Source: Pseudanabaena mucicola FACHB-723 (GTDB taxonomy: Bacteria; Cyanobacteriota; Cyanobacteriia; Pseudanabaenales; Pseudanabaenaceae). Taken from it: a DNA stretch of 64,000 nucleotides. The stretch lies in NCBI RefSeq assembly GCF_014696385.1, contig NZ_JACJQB010000002.1:1-64000 (forward strand), written 5' to 3'. Position numbers and translations under genes: made by a program. The notes under the pieces are model-generated. The model searched no databases. It was not told the DNA's origin and saw nothing but the letters and a program-made list of their open reading frames with translations. Numbering within the stretch: the stretch's first letter is position 1; each line of letters begins with the position of its first letter. This document shows positions 1 through 8,998 of the stretch, in pieces.

Positions 1-1
1 T

Positions 2-319
2 CCCAAAATAACTGTCATGGTTGATCATGGTTATCATCCTGATAAACTGATCCCTGCTTTAGAAGAGATTTATCCACAGATTATGACCAAGATTAGGTTT
101 AAGGTTGCACCGAAAATGTCTGGTCAGGAAAAGAAGGCTTTGGGCATATCTGGTTTTGTCGTCATTCCTATGCGTTGGATTGTCGAACGTTCCAATGCTT
201 GGATGGATCGTTGCAAAAGTCTGGTCAAAAACTTTGACAGAACTTTAGACAACGCTAATGCGAGAATTCATCTTTGCTTTATTAGGCTTATGCTTAAGCG
301 CCTTGCCAAAGCTTCCTAA
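2..319 (+). CDS. IS5-like transposase, C-terminal part (cut by window edge)
   Basis: C-terminal part of a DDE transposase. The reading frame is open to the left edge of the window (residues PKITV precede the first Met at 17), so the real start lies outside. The end of the catalytic domain is recognisable: the RWIVERSNAW segment, with the catalytic Glu followed by W-x-x-RC, and a final I-x-L-x-x-I-R-x-M-x-x-RL helix match the IS5 family (IS1031/IS427-like groups). The stop codon overlaps the 3' end of the minus-strand gene that follows by 26 bases, so the right end of the element probably lies just past 319 and has clipped that gene. Family level is fairly sure; the IS subgroup is inference. 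Confidence 0.72.
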   Translation, partial: PKITVMVDHGYHPDKLIPALEEIYPQIMTKIRFKVAPKMSGQEKKALGISGFVVIPMRWIVERSNAWMDRCKSLVKNFDRTLDNANARIHLCFIRLMLKRLAKAS

Positions 320-659
320 GATACCAAATGGGTTCTATAGGTAGACCATCGATTAAGTATTGATATTTTTTCCCAAATAAATATTTAGGCTTTCCAAAAA
401 AATCTTGGGAATCAACAATATCATTTGGTTTTGCTACTAATTTTTGTGTTTGAGCTTTAGCAAAATTAATTTGCTCAGGGAATATAAAGGGAGTCGGTTG
501 ACCTATATTGCCATCGACTAGCGATCTCACCCAAATTAATAAACTACTACTGACTAAGACCGCAAGTAATCCGAATCGCAATTTATCCTTTTTAGGATCA
601 GTGGGTTTAGTCTGAGTAGATGTAGGATCAGCAGAACTTATTTCCGATTCATTTTCCAT
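294..659 (-). CDS. Small single-pass membrane protein, unknown function
   Basis: 121-residue protein. Residues 1-26 are polar and rich in Ser, Thr, Pro and Lys. One transmembrane segment follows at about 29-46 (FGLLAVLVSSSLLIWV), then a mostly hydrophilic C-terminal part that would face the other side. I do not recognise a family. It is divergent from the permease-like gene starting at 692 with only 32 bases between the two starts, so the promoters must overlap. Its last residues (IWYLRKLWQGA) lie inside the end of the neighbouring transposase ORF, so the native C-terminus may have been replaced when the insertion sequence landed. Confidence 0.55.
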   Translation of the reverse strand: MENESEISSADPTSTQTKPTDPKKDKLRFGLLAVLVSSSLLIWVRSLVDGNIGQPTPFIFPEQINFAKAQTQKLVAKPNDIVDSQDFFGKPKYLFGKKYQYLIDGLPIEPIWYLRKLWQGA

Positions 660-691
660 GCTAAGTTTATGATTTTTTAATAGAATACCCT

Positions 692-2296
692 ATGCCTAAA
701 TTTTCACCAAATTCGCCACAAACAATATCTTGGCTGGATCATGTTGGCAACTGGAATCCTCAACTATTGCGGGAAATTCGCGGCAGATTAAGACTGCGTA
801 ACCTCATCGTTGCGATCGCAATATCTATATTATTTCAAATCTTACTGCTGTTGTTTTATAGTCAGCGCGTTCCTGATCCTGAATGTTATACCCAAATACG
901 CGGAATTGGCTGCGCTGGTTCTTGGCAAGACTGGTGGCTAGAGCAGTTTCGATTTATCACTTGGACTGAGCCATTTATTTTGTTCTTGACAGGTGTCTAT
1001 AGCCTAATTGCCGATCTATCGCTAGAAGACTACAAAGGTACGCTTAACTTTATTCGCATCAGTCCTCGCTCAAGCATCAATATTCTGATGGGCAAGATTA
1101 TGGGCGTGCCACTACTTGCCTATATCAGCATCGGACTAACGATCCCCTATCAACTGGTAGCGGCAATTGGAGCGAATGTCCCAATTGCCTTTTTAGTCAG
1201 CTTTTACACATTGCTACTAGGAACAGCTTTTCTGCTTTTTAGTGCTGCCCTGCTGATTGCATTACTAAGTGGTTGGCAAGCAAAATTTGGTGGGCAGATT
1301 GCCACTAGTGCCTTGGTGTTTTCCTTTATTACATTTATTTGGATCGCCCCAGCTTTTGTTTGGTGGAATATTTTTACAACATGGAGTTCCTTTAGCCAAA
1401 TTCTAGTAGGTGGTCAACTTAACCCAATTCAGGCGGAATGGTGGTATTTGTCGATTACTTCAAATATTGTGACTTCACATATTTTTACGATCGCAAATTT
1501 AGCAATTTTTAGTGTTGCGATCTGGCGGGTACTAGAACGACGCTTTCATAATCCCAACACCACCCTCGTCAGTAAAGGACAAAGCTATGGGATCACCAGC
1601 TATTTACAAATTCTCATGCTCGGATTTTGTATGCAATCAGGCTTCATTAGCTCAGCGACTAGAGCCAACGACATCCAATTGCTGCTCTTACTAATCATCT
1701 ACATCGCTAACTTATTCTTACTTTTATCCACGATCTCTGCTCTAACTCCACAGCGACAAGCACTTTTAGACTGGGTAAGGTTTGGAGCCTTATCTACCAC
1801 CGAAGAACATCCCTCAGGACTGAGTTATATTATTCGAGATTTAATTTGGTCAGACAAAAGCCCAGCCCCCCTTGCGATCGCCCTCAATCTTGTATTTACT
1901 CAAGCCCCAATCTTGATTTGGATTAACTCATGGAATCAGCCAGAACTGCGCGGTAAAGCGATGGTTGTCGTCGCATCCCTAAGTCTCACAATTATTTTAC
2001 TGGCGCTCATTGCCCAACTTGTTTTATTGCTCAAAACCCGCAACCCCTCCGCTTGGGTGACAGGGATTATTGCCGCACTCATTTTCCTCCCTGTTTTAAT
2101 CATGCTCAATCTATCCCTCAGCCCTGATCGCTATGCTGGACTATGGCTATTTTTTGGATTTCCTTGGCTAGTGATCTCCAACATCACCATCAACGAGATT
2201 GTTTTCGCATTTACAGGACAAATTTCCATCATAATTGCCTTGACATTACAACTCATTTATCAGCTACAACGCGGTAGAATGCGAAGAACTCAGTGA
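692..2296 (+). CDS. ABC-2-like multi-pass membrane protein
   Basis: 534-residue integral membrane protein with about twelve hydrophobic segments. The N-terminal part (WNPQLLREIRGRLRLRNL followed by a membrane segment) and the motif DYKGTLNFIRISPRSS before the next membrane segments resemble permease subunits of cyanobacterial ABC-2 type exporters, in which a cytosolic helix couples to the ATPase. No ATP-binding domain is present in the protein. The potA ATPase downstream belongs to the polyamine importer class and is not an obvious partner. The start ATG at 692 is 32 bases from the divergent start at 659. Substrate unknown. Confidence 0.6.
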   Translation: MPKFSPNSPQTISWLDHVGNWNPQLLREIRGRLRLRNLIVAIAISILFQILLLLFYSQRVPDPECYTQIRGIGCAGSWQDWWLEQFRFITWTEPFILFLTGVYSLIADLSLEDYKGTLNFIRISPRSSINILMGKIMGVPLLAYISIGLTIPYQLVAAIGANVPIAFLVSFYTLLLGTAFLLFSAALLIALLSGWQAKFGGQIATSALVFSFITFIWIAPAFVWWNIFTTWSSFSQILVGGQLNPIQAEWWYLSITSNIVTSHIFTIANLAIFSVAIWRVLERRFHNPNTTLVSKGQSYGITSYLQILMLGFCMQSGFISSATRANDIQLLLLLIIYIANLFLLLSTISALTPQRQALLDWVRFGALSTTEEHPSGLSYIIRDLIWSDKSPAPLAIALNLVFTQAPILIWINSWNQPELRGKAMVVVASLSLTIILLALIAQLVLLLKTRNPSAWVTGIIAALIFLPVLIMLNLSLSPDRYAGLWLFFGFPWLVISNITINEIVFAFTGQISIIIALTLQLIYQLQRGRMRRTQ

Positions 2297-2300
2297 CCCG

Positions 2301-2332
2301 AATTTTAGCTTGGAATTTTAGCTTGGAATTTT
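2301..2332. repeat. 13-bp tandem repeat before potA
   Basis: Two exact copies of AATTTTAGCTTGG (2301-2313 and 2314-2326) plus AATTTT of a third, in the 97-base gap between the permease-like gene and potA. It may affect potA promoter spacing; no function can be shown from sequence. Confidence 0.7.
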
Positions 2333-2393
2333 CCTAGGCACTCTAGAGCTAAAGTTTATGATTAAGGATTAGTAGACGTGGAAATATCACAAC

Positions 2394-3548
2394 ATGGCAC
2401 AGTCAACCACTGCTAAACAGTTCGCCACCGCAACGGGTACTGTCCCCGATGTGGAGCTTCAGAAAGTCTTTAAAATGTTTGGGGCAAATACTGTTGTCCA
2501 AGGTGTCGATCTGCAAGTCCAGCGAGGTGAGTTATTCAGCATCTTGGGCCCATCAGGATGTGGCAAGACAACCCTATTGCGCCTAATTGCAGGTTTTGAG
2601 CAGCCATCAGCAGGGGAAGTGTTGATCCAAGGCAATCCGATGACCTATATTCCCGCCTATCAGCGCCCTGTCAATACAGTTTTCCAAAGCTATGCCCTCT
2701 TTGGACATATGACGATTTTCGATAATGTTGCCTTTGGTCCTTCGGTCAAGGGAGTCGCAAAAGCTGAAGTTCAACAAAGAGTAAAGGATGCCCTCAAGCA
2801 AGTTCGTCTCGATCATTTAAGCGATCGTTATCCCAGTCAAATATCAGGTGGTCAGCAGCAACGGGTTGCCCTCGCCCGCGCACTCGTCAATCGACCGAAG
2901 GTGATTTTGCTAGATGAACCATTGGCAGCGCTAGATTTCAAACTCCGTAAAGAGATGCAGGTGGAGTTATCTAACTTGCAATACGATCTGGGGATTTCCT
3001 TCATTATGGTGACCCATGATCAGGGGGAAGCCTTGGCAATCTCCTCACGTATTGCCGTGATGAATCAAGGCAAAATTGAGCAGATTGGCACACCTTCAGA
3101 TGTATACGATCGCCCTGCCTCAGCATTTGTTGCCGATTTTGTTGGCGAAACCAATTTGTTTGAATGTCGGGTGATTGAGCAGGATGGCGCATTTGTGGAA
3201 TTGCGCTCATCAACAGGATTAGCGGTCGTGGCGGCGAAACCAAGACATTGGCGACCAATTCCTGAAGCTGTAGTTAGTGTGCGGCCTGAAAAAATCAAAC
3301 TCTCGACCGAATATCCAAACCAGCCCTACAACACCTATCGGGGCATTCTCAATAATGTTTTGTATTTGGGCGATCACTCTAAATTTGTAGTGGATTTACA
3401 TGCCAGTGAAAATGTCCCACCTGTCAGAGTCAATCTAGTGCGCTCAAATCATCAGGGTGACAAAATTCCACCATTCAATAGTCAGGTCTATGTTTCATGG
3501 ATGCCTGAAGATTGTGTAGCGCTTCCCAAAACTACAGTCGCAACGTGA
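2394..3548 (+). CDS. potA: Polyamine ABC transporter ATP-binding protein PotA
   Basis: 384-residue ATPase of a spermidine/putrescine importer. It hydrolyses ATP on the cytosolic face to drive uptake by membrane partners PotB and PotC. Visible motifs: Walker A GPSGCGKTT (about 52-60), Q-loop VFQSYALF, signature SGGQQQR, Walker B VILLDEPLAALD and switch His in VTHDQGEA. Residues from about 260 form the C-terminal TOBE regulatory region typical of the MalK/PotA group (SVRPEKIKLS). It is followed 16 bases later by the substrate-binding protein gene, so the two form an operon. No permease genes follow, which is unusual because pot genes are often grouped. Confidence 0.9.
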   Translation: MAQSTTAKQFATATGTVPDVELQKVFKMFGANTVVQGVDLQVQRGELFSILGPSGCGKTTLLRLIAGFEQPSAGEVLIQGNPMTYIPAYQRPVNTVFQSYALFGHMTIFDNVAFGPSVKGVAKAEVQQRVKDALKQVRLDHLSDRYPSQISGGQQQRVALARALVNRPKVILLDEPLAALDFKLRKEMQVELSNLQYDLGISFIMVTHDQGEALAISSRIAVMNQGKIEQIGTPSDVYDRPASAFVADFVGETNLFECRVIEQDGAFVELRSSTGLAVVAAKPRHWRPIPEAVVSVRPEKIKLSTEYPNQPYNTYRGILNNVLYLGDHSKFVVDLHASENVPPVRVNLVRSNHQGDKIPPFNSQVYVSWMPEDCVALPKTTVAT

Positions 3549-3564
3549 TTCTATTCCTAATCCT

Positions 3565-4716
3565 ATGATCAGTATTTCTCGGCGAAAATTCCTCAAGCAA
3601 ACTGCCTATGCCACATCTGCCTTTGCGAGTGCGGCGGCATTGGCTAGCTGCGGCATTTTTGATAATAGTCCACAGGCAGAAGGCGAAGGTGGTGAAGATG
3701 TAGAGCGCCCTGTCACTCAGGATAAGCAAACCCTATATATCTATGGTTGGGCGACCTATATTGATAATCAAGATGTGATTGATGAATTCACCAAGGAAAC
3801 AGGAATCAAGGTTGTGGGCGACTCCTACGACTCCAATGAAGTGATGTTAGCGAAACTTGAGGCTTCAGGTGGGCGATCGGGCTATAGCATCATTTATCCT
3901 AGCGACTACATGGTGACCCAGATGCGCGATCTGAAGTTGCTTTATCCGCTTAATAAAAAGTTATTACCCAATCTTAAAAATATTGCGCCCCAATATTTAA
4001 ATCTACCCCATGATCGTGGAGCAGTTTTTAGCGTGCCTGTGAGTTTGGGAACGACGGGGCTTGCCTATAATGTTGAGGCGATCAAGGCGATTATTGGGGA
4101 AGAGCCGACGGATTGGAATTATCTATGGCGACACAAGGATGAACTACGAATTACCCTTGTCAATGACCCGCGTGAGGTGATGGGGATGGCGCTGCATGTA
4201 CTGGGACATTCCTATAACACCACGGAGCCTGACAAAATTGAGGCGGCTTTCCAAAAGTTGCGAGAACTTATGCCTGCGATCGCAAATTTTACGACAGACG
4301 CATGGCGAGATCCTCTTGCTTCGGGAGACTTAATGATGTGCATGGTCTTTTCAGGTGATGGGATTAGTCTAGCCAGACAAGATCCGAACATCAAATATGT
4401 GTTGCCCAATGATGGCACGTCGATCTGGACGGATACCCTTGCCATCCCTAGAGGTGCGTCGAATATTGCTGGCGCTCATGCTTGGATCAATTATGTAATG
4501 CGCCCTGAAGTTGCCGCTAAAATTAGTGATGCCAATAGCTTCGGGACAACAAATCAATTGGCAAAAACGATGATTCCTGATGATCTCAAGGCAATTGAAG
4601 CGCTCGAGCCATCGGCAGCGATTACGGCTAAAAGCGATCGCATTGCCAAGCTAGAACCAGAAGTCCTCCAAACCTATGAAGGTTTCTGGACTCGTTTAAC
4701 CACAGGTTTAGGATAG
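3565..4716 (+). CDS. potD: Polyamine ABC transporter substrate-binding lipoprotein PotD
   Basis: 383-residue extracytoplasmic binding protein that delivers spermidine/putrescine to the importer. The N-terminus carries a twin-arginine signal (ISRRKFLKQ, Arg 6-7), a hydrophobic stretch and a lipobox ALASC with Cys 29, so it is predicted to be a Tat-exported lipoprotein. The mature part begins with LYIYGWATYIDNQDVIDEF, the usual start of the PotD/PotF fold. It follows potA by 16 bases. After its stop the next gene is not a permease but the acidic-tail membrane protein at 4737. Polyamine specificity is inferred from family and from potA. Confidence 0.85.
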   Translation: MISISRRKFLKQTAYATSAFASAAALASCGIFDNSPQAEGEGGEDVERPVTQDKQTLYIYGWATYIDNQDVIDEFTKETGIKVVGDSYDSNEVMLAKLEASGGRSGYSIIYPSDYMVTQMRDLKLLYPLNKKLLPNLKNIAPQYLNLPHDRGAVFSVPVSLGTTGLAYNVEAIKAIIGEEPTDWNYLWRHKDELRITLVNDPREVMGMALHVLGHSYNTTEPDKIEAAFQKLRELMPAIANFTTDAWRDPLASGDLMMCMVFSGDGISLARQDPNIKYVLPNDGTSIWTDTLAIPRGASNIAGAHAWINYVMRPEVAAKISDANSFGTTNQLAKTMIPDDLKAIEALEPSAAITAKSDRIAKLEPEVLQTYEGFWTRLTTGLG

Positions 4717-4736
4717 TTTTTTTTAGGCTAACTGTT

Positions 4737-7172
4737 ATGACATCACCCAATTCCACGGAACCCAACAGCAAAATCTCCCTAGATTCGCCAGATTCACGAA
4801 ACAATCCATTTATCTGGAGCAATATTGCATTGCTTGCGGCTGTGCCCTGGCTATTGGCGTTAAGCATGGCTGGTTTAGCGGTGGGTGATCCTGTATTTCC
4901 TGCATGGTTTGAGATTTTATTACTAGGCGCTCCTGCGATCGCAGTTGTGACTTGGCTCCAGTGGCAGCAACCCTTTTTCCCATTTAGTTTGTGGTTTTTA
5001 GCAAAGCCCGCCGACAGTTTGAGTGAGCGTGAGCGGCAAGTATTGTCTTTAGTCAAGCAAAGTCGCAATGGTTGGTACACCACAGGCTGGATTGCGGCAT
5101 CGGTGGCTTTTGTGACTGGCGTAATTTTTTGCCGTATTTATTTGTCTGCACCCCTTGCCCAGACAATTGCCCCATTTCCGATGGGCTTGCGCCTGTTTGG
5201 TATTGTTTGGGCAGAAATTTTCTTTTTTCTGAGTAATGTGTTGCTGCAAGCAGGTATTTCCGCATTGAGAGTCAAGCTTACCCCTGAGTCAGAGTTAGCG
5301 AATTTGTCGCCTTTTGCCGTGGAAAAGGTAAAAAACAGCTTTACAAGTATCGGCTGGCAATCACCGCAGCTATTGAAGTTTCTTGAGAATGATCAAGTTG
5401 AAGAGCAAGTAGTTAGCAATGATTTACCTAAAGTTGAGGATTCGGCTCAACCTGAAGTAATGCAACCTGAAGTAATTGATGAGCAACAGGATGCTCAAGA
5501 TGCTGGTGAGTCAGAAGAAACATTACCAGATTCTAGTGAGCCTGCTGAAGTGATTGCTGAGAGTGAGAGTTCAGATTTAGAGGTAAGTGCAGAAGTATAT
5601 GAAGAGGTAAGTGAAATTGCGATCGCAAATCTTCATACTGAAGAATCGAATGAAGAGGTAAGTGAAATTGCGATCGCAGAATTTGCTGAGGTTGATCAGG
5701 TTGCGGAAGAGACTGAACAAATTATAGAAGTAAGTTATGATTTGGCAGATCAGACGGATGCAAGCGAGGAAATCTTAGTGTCAGAACTTGCAGAAGTTGA
5801 ACCTGAGCAATTAGTCACAGCATCCGATTCTGAAGAATTAGAGCCTATTACTGAAGTAGAATTATCTCCTGAGTCGAATGAGATAATTACCGATGTCATA
5901 AGTGATCAGCCAGAAATTGAGGAAATTCAAGATCTAGATACTACTCAAGTATTTACAGAAGCTGAACATCTTGCGACTGTGGTAGATCACCCTGAAGTCG
6001 AAGCTGAGCCAATTGAGACAGCCGCAGAAATTACTGAGGAAGTTGTCACAGAGACTCAAGAGCTAGAGATAAATCAAGAGTCTGAAAGCTTAACCGATGA
6101 AGAGCCTGAAGTAGTTGCCACAATAGAAGAAGAATTTATTGAAACTACACAAGCTATTAATGAATCTAATGAAGAAGTAATTGTCGCTCTCGAAGATACT
6201 GAAGAACCTATTGCTAAATTTGAAGAAGAAGTTATAGTTGCTATTGAAGATTCTGAGCCAATTGCTGAGAATGTTGATCAAGAATTAGAAGTAATTTTCA
6301 CTGCCGAAGATACTGAATCTATTAATGAATCTGAAGAGGAAGTGATTGTTGCCATTGAAACTTCGGAAGAGGAAATAATTGAAGAGAAAGTTATAGCTGC
6401 CATTGCAGATGCTGAAACTACTACTAAATCTGAAGAGGAATTAATAGTTTCTATTGAAGATGCTAAACCGATTGCTGAGAATATTGAGGATGTCCTAGAA
6501 ACTGCAACTGAAGCAGAGCAAGAACAAGAGCAAACAGAGACTACTCCTGAGAATCTTGTCGATGAGCCTATAGTTGATTCATCAGAACCATTGGAAATTG
6601 CTGAAACTATGGAGGAAAATATAGCTGATGAACAACCTCAAATTGATACTGCGGTAGAAAATGCTTTGATGGAGTTTGATATCAATACAGTTGCTAAAGA
6701 GAATAAAAAAACTCTTGGCTTTGCAAAAAAGACTCGTAAAGCAGGAAGCCCTCAGAAAAAGAAAGGATTTGGTAAATCCATTAAATCAAGTGATGATGAA
6801 ATTTTGAATGCGCCAGAAGCGATCGCGATTGCTGAAGAAACTGCTGCGATCGCAGAACCAGTCATCAATGAGGTTGAGCAGTCTAACGACTCCGATAATG
6901 CCGATAATTTAGCCACACCCACTGAAACACCTGTCGAAGAAATTGCTGAAGCTCAGAAAAAATCCCCTAAGTATTTGGTGGAGGAGTTTTTAGTGGATAA
7001 ATTTCTGGCTCGGCTCGAAGAACTCAACAACCCTGACAAGGACAACAAAAATACACAAGTAGGCAATTCTGAGCCAGTAAATACATCCGAGCCACCAACC
7101 CAAAATAATGATGAATTTGCTGACCTTGAAGCATTAATCGATCGCAAATCATCTCTTGAAGATTCTGAATAA
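4737..7172 (+). CDS. Low-complexity (Glu-rich) tail membrane protein
   Basis: 811-residue protein in three parts. Residues 25-175 hold about four membrane segments (for example NIALLAAVPWLLALSMAGLA and SWFEIL-like helices) and form the conserved head. Residues from about 215 to 670 are an extreme Glu/Ile/Val/Ser-rich region built from drifting repeats such as EEVSEIAIA, EEVIVAIED and EPIAEN. Near the end there is a basic patch (KKTRKAGSPQKKKGFGKS) and a conserved-looking helix PKYLVEEFLVDKFLARLEEL. This architecture matches a cyanobacterial family annotated as low-complexity tail membrane protein; function unknown. It lies 20 bases after potD, so it is probably cotranscribed. A DNA repeat of about 50 bases near 5600-5680 shows recent internal duplication. 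Confidence 0.75.
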   Translation: MTSPNSTEPNSKISLDSPDSRNNPFIWSNIALLAAVPWLLALSMAGLAVGDPVFPAWFEILLLGAPAIAVVTWLQWQQPFFPFSLWFLAKPADSLSERERQVLSLVKQSRNGWYTTGWIAASVAFVTGVIFCRIYLSAPLAQTIAPFPMGLRLFGIVWAEIFFFLSNVLLQAGISALRVKLTPESELANLSPFAVEKVKNSFTSIGWQSPQLLKFLENDQVEEQVVSNDLPKVEDSAQPEVMQPEVIDEQQDAQDAGESEETLPDSSEPAEVIAESESSDLEVSAEVYEEVSEIAIANLHTEESNEEVSEIAIAEFAEVDQVAEETEQIIEVSYDLADQTDASEEILVSELAEVEPEQLVTASDSEELEPITEVELSPESNEIITDVISDQPEIEEIQDLDTTQVFTEAEHLATVVDHPEVEAEPIETAAEITEEVVTETQELEINQESESLTDEEPEVVATIEEEFIETTQAINESNEEVIVALEDTEEPIAKFEEEVIVAIEDSEPIAENVDQELEVIFTAEDTESINESEEEVIVAIETSEEEIIEEKVIAAIADAETTTKSEEELIVSIEDAKPIAENIEDVLETATEAEQEQEQTETTPENLVDEPIVDSSEPLEIAETMEENIADEQPQIDTAVENALMEFDINTVAKENKKTLGFAKKTRKAGSPQKKKGFGKSIKSSDDEILNAPEAIAIAEETAAIAEPVINEVEQSNDSDNADNLATPTETPVEEIAEAQKKSPKYLVEEFLVDKFLARLEELNNPDKDNKNTQVGNSEPVNTSEPPTQNNDEFADLEALIDRKSSLEDSE

Positions 7173-7206
7173 AAAAGAGCCAGTGCTAAGCACTGGCTCT
7201 TTTTTA
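7173..7206. terminator. Bidirectional terminator
   Basis: Stem AGAGCCAGTGC / GCACTGGCTCT (7176-7186 and 7190-7200) with a TAA loop, preceded by A6 and followed by T5. It lies between the convergent acidic-tail gene and pgeF. Confidence 0.85.
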
Positions 7207-7217
7207 TTTTTTTGTGA

Positions 7218-7979
7218 TTAGGCGATCGCAATACCTGACCATTGCACCTGTGGCGCTTTGGGATGGGGATTAGGATTATTCAAGAAATAACGACGATAGG
7301 AAAAGAAAATCTCTTCATTTTGCAAAGTGCAGTAAGGTGCGATCGCAATATTTTCGAGAGGCATTCCTAATTCCTGAAGCTGCTGTGCTTGCACTTGGCG
7401 CAAATCTAGCTTCACCCGTTCAGGGTGATCATCGGGATGTAAACCCACCGACTGCTTAATTGTTGCCGTCACCTGATGCGCCACATCCTGAGTCACCTGA
7501 TAGGAACTACCTGAAATTGCGGGGCCAAGAGCCACCCGTAAATCCTTGAGATCACTACCGCGATCGCACAGGGTGGTAATTGCCTTAGTCACAATGCCCG
7601 CCGCCGTACCACGCCAACCCGCATGGACAGCCGCAACTGAGCCTGATTTGCAATCGCCAATTAGGACAGGCACACAGTCTGCCGTACAAACCCATACCGA
7701 ATGATTGCCTTGCTTGGCATCTTTAGTTGTCCACACACCATCAGCTTCTGGTAGTGGTGACTCAGAATCAATCTCATCGGCATGAACCAAGCGATTGCCA
7801 TGTACTTGTTTTGCTCGATAGGCGCGACCCGATGCTACAAGGTGATTATGCAGATCGTTGGGTAATTTTGGCGCGTGCGATCGTGTAAAAAATCCATGTT
7901 GCCATTCAGACAATAAATGGCAAGTGAGTCTGCCATCCTGCCATTGCCACTGATTTGCACTCATTAACTTTTGGGTCAC
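7218..7979 (-). CDS. pgeF: PgeF/YfiH family protein (laccase-like purine nucleoside phosphorylase fold)
   Basis: 253-residue member of the YfiH/YlmD family. Members have been described as peptidoglycan editing factor (removing mis-incorporated L-Ser from muropeptide precursors) and as purine nucleoside-acting enzymes; the old name is polyphenol oxidase. The diagnostic signatures are present: KQVHGNRLV, VCTADCVPVLIGD (metal-binding Cys) and AAVHAGWRGTAAGIV (metal-binding His), then LGPAISGSSYQV and FFSYRR near the C-terminus. Cytosolic. It is convergent with the preceding gene and probably monocistronic. Family is sure; which reaction dominates here cannot be read from sequence. Confidence 0.88.
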   Translation of the reverse strand: MTQKLMSANQWQWQDGRLTCHLLSEWQHGFFTRSHAPKLPNDLHNHLVASGRAYRAKQVHGNRLVHADEIDSESPLPEADGVWTTKDAKQGNHSVWVCTADCVPVLIGDCKSGSVAAVHAGWRGTAAGIVTKAITTLCDRGSDLKDLRVALGPAISGSSYQVTQDVAHQVTATIKQSVGLHPDDHPERVKLDLRQVQAQQLQELGMPLENIAIAPYCTLQNEEIFFSYRRYFLNNPNPHPKAPQVQWSGIAIA

Positions 7980-8019
7980 AATACTTTCAAAAACTTGATT
8001 GCGGTAAATTGATTGCGGT

Positions 8020-8122
8020 TAAGTAGCTAGGGGCAATAAATATACAACCCTAAAACCTGTGGCGCACGCTGCGCGTGCGCCACAGGTTTTAGATATGGTT
8101 TTTAATTATGCCTAGCTACTTA
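8020..8122. repeat. R1 palindromic MITE-like element, copy 1
   Basis: 103-bp element. Terminal inverted repeats TAAGTAGCTAGG (8020-8031) and CCTAGCTACTTA (8111-8122) flank a long central palindrome made of CTAAAACCTGTGGCGCACGC and its complement. The same design recurs at 9651, 13882, 24004 and about 53691. There is no ORF inside. Located between pgeF and the carbonic anhydrase gene. Confidence 0.85.
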
Positions 8123-8143
8123 GTTAGATCGTAACATCAATCA

Positions 8144-8932
8144 TTAACGATGTAGTTGTACAGTTCTGCCATTGAGTGACTGGAGGGGACGCGCATCAAC
8201 CTGATAAATATTGGCAAAGGTTTCAATCTGCTCTGCGGAAACTGTAATTGGTGCTTGCAGAATATTCCAACTTACACCTTCACTACAGGGCGGCGTAGTC
8301 AATGAGCCATTGTAACTAAAATAGGCTTTACTTTTAGGCAATAAATCTGCCACATTAATTTTGCGATCGCTAACGGTATTCGTCTCACCAACCTTGGGAA
8401 TTTGATTCCAGATTTCGGCAATCATAGGATTAGCAGCACCTTGATTAATTAACACACCGACTACGGCAAGTTGTCCCAAATTATTGCGATGCACTAAATG
8501 TAATTCCATGGCAGCCGCGCGATCGTTAATTTCATGTTCACTAGGGGTATGGAAATGAAATTGCAGTAAATCGTATTTTTTACCATCAATAGTAACGCTA
8601 CTACCTTGAGCATAGTTGATCTGAATCGTATGCCCATTATTCACAATCTCCAACGGAGAATCCTTGTAATCAAAGCTAATATTTGCCGTACTAGATGTCA
8701 CCGCATTTTTGATGTTGATCGGTGACTGATCCTTGCCCTGTTCGCACATAGCAAAATCCTTGCTGAGATGTCCCCATTGCGTAGGGTTATCTGCGCCTCC
8801 ATAGCTCCAATGCACTGCGCCCACTCCAGCTAACACTGGCGAAGCAACGAGTACAAAAGATAGACTGACCAAAATTGCGATCGCAAATAGTGAATATTTG
8901 ACTAAATGCTTGACATGATTTTGATTGTTCAT
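8144..8932 (-). CDS. ecaA: Alpha-type carbonic anhydrase, periplasmic
   Basis: Alpha-class zinc carbonic anhydrase, interconverting CO2 and bicarbonate outside the cytoplasmic membrane. I place the start at ATG 8932 (262 residues); the longer frame begins with TTG at 8947. The N-terminus is a signal peptide (about residues 12-38, hydrophobic and ending near VLAGVGA). The family fold follows: WSYGG..NPTQWGHLS, QSPINI, the zinc ligands in LQFHFHTPSEH and ELHLVHR, and the substrate-pocket segment SLTTPPCSEGVSW. A Cys near the N-terminus (AMCEQ) and the one in TPPCSEG could form the conserved disulfide. Cyanobacterial EcaA is the closest named relative. Confidence 0.88.
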   Translation of the reverse strand: MNNQNHVKHLVKYSLFAIAILVSLSFVLVASPVLAGVGAVHWSYGGADNPTQWGHLSKDFAMCEQGKDQSPINIKNAVTSSTANISFDYKDSPLEIVNNGHTIQINYAQGSSVTIDGKKYDLLQFHFHTPSEHEINDRAAAMELHLVHRNNLGQLAVVGVLINQGAANPMIAEIWNQIPKVGETNTVSDRKINVADLLPKSKAYFSYNGSLTTPPCSEGVSWNILQAPITVSAEQIETFANIYQVDARPLQSLNGRTVQLHR

Positions 8933-8998
8933 GTTGAGATCTCTCAATTTAAATTTCTTAAATTTAAGCGAACAGGGTTTATATTACATTTAACTATG

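Noticed and set aside
5602-5690. Direct repeats as a CRISPR array
   Set aside because: The repeats are inside the Glu-rich coding tail and keep the reading frame. No array of regular repeats and spacers was seen in the window.
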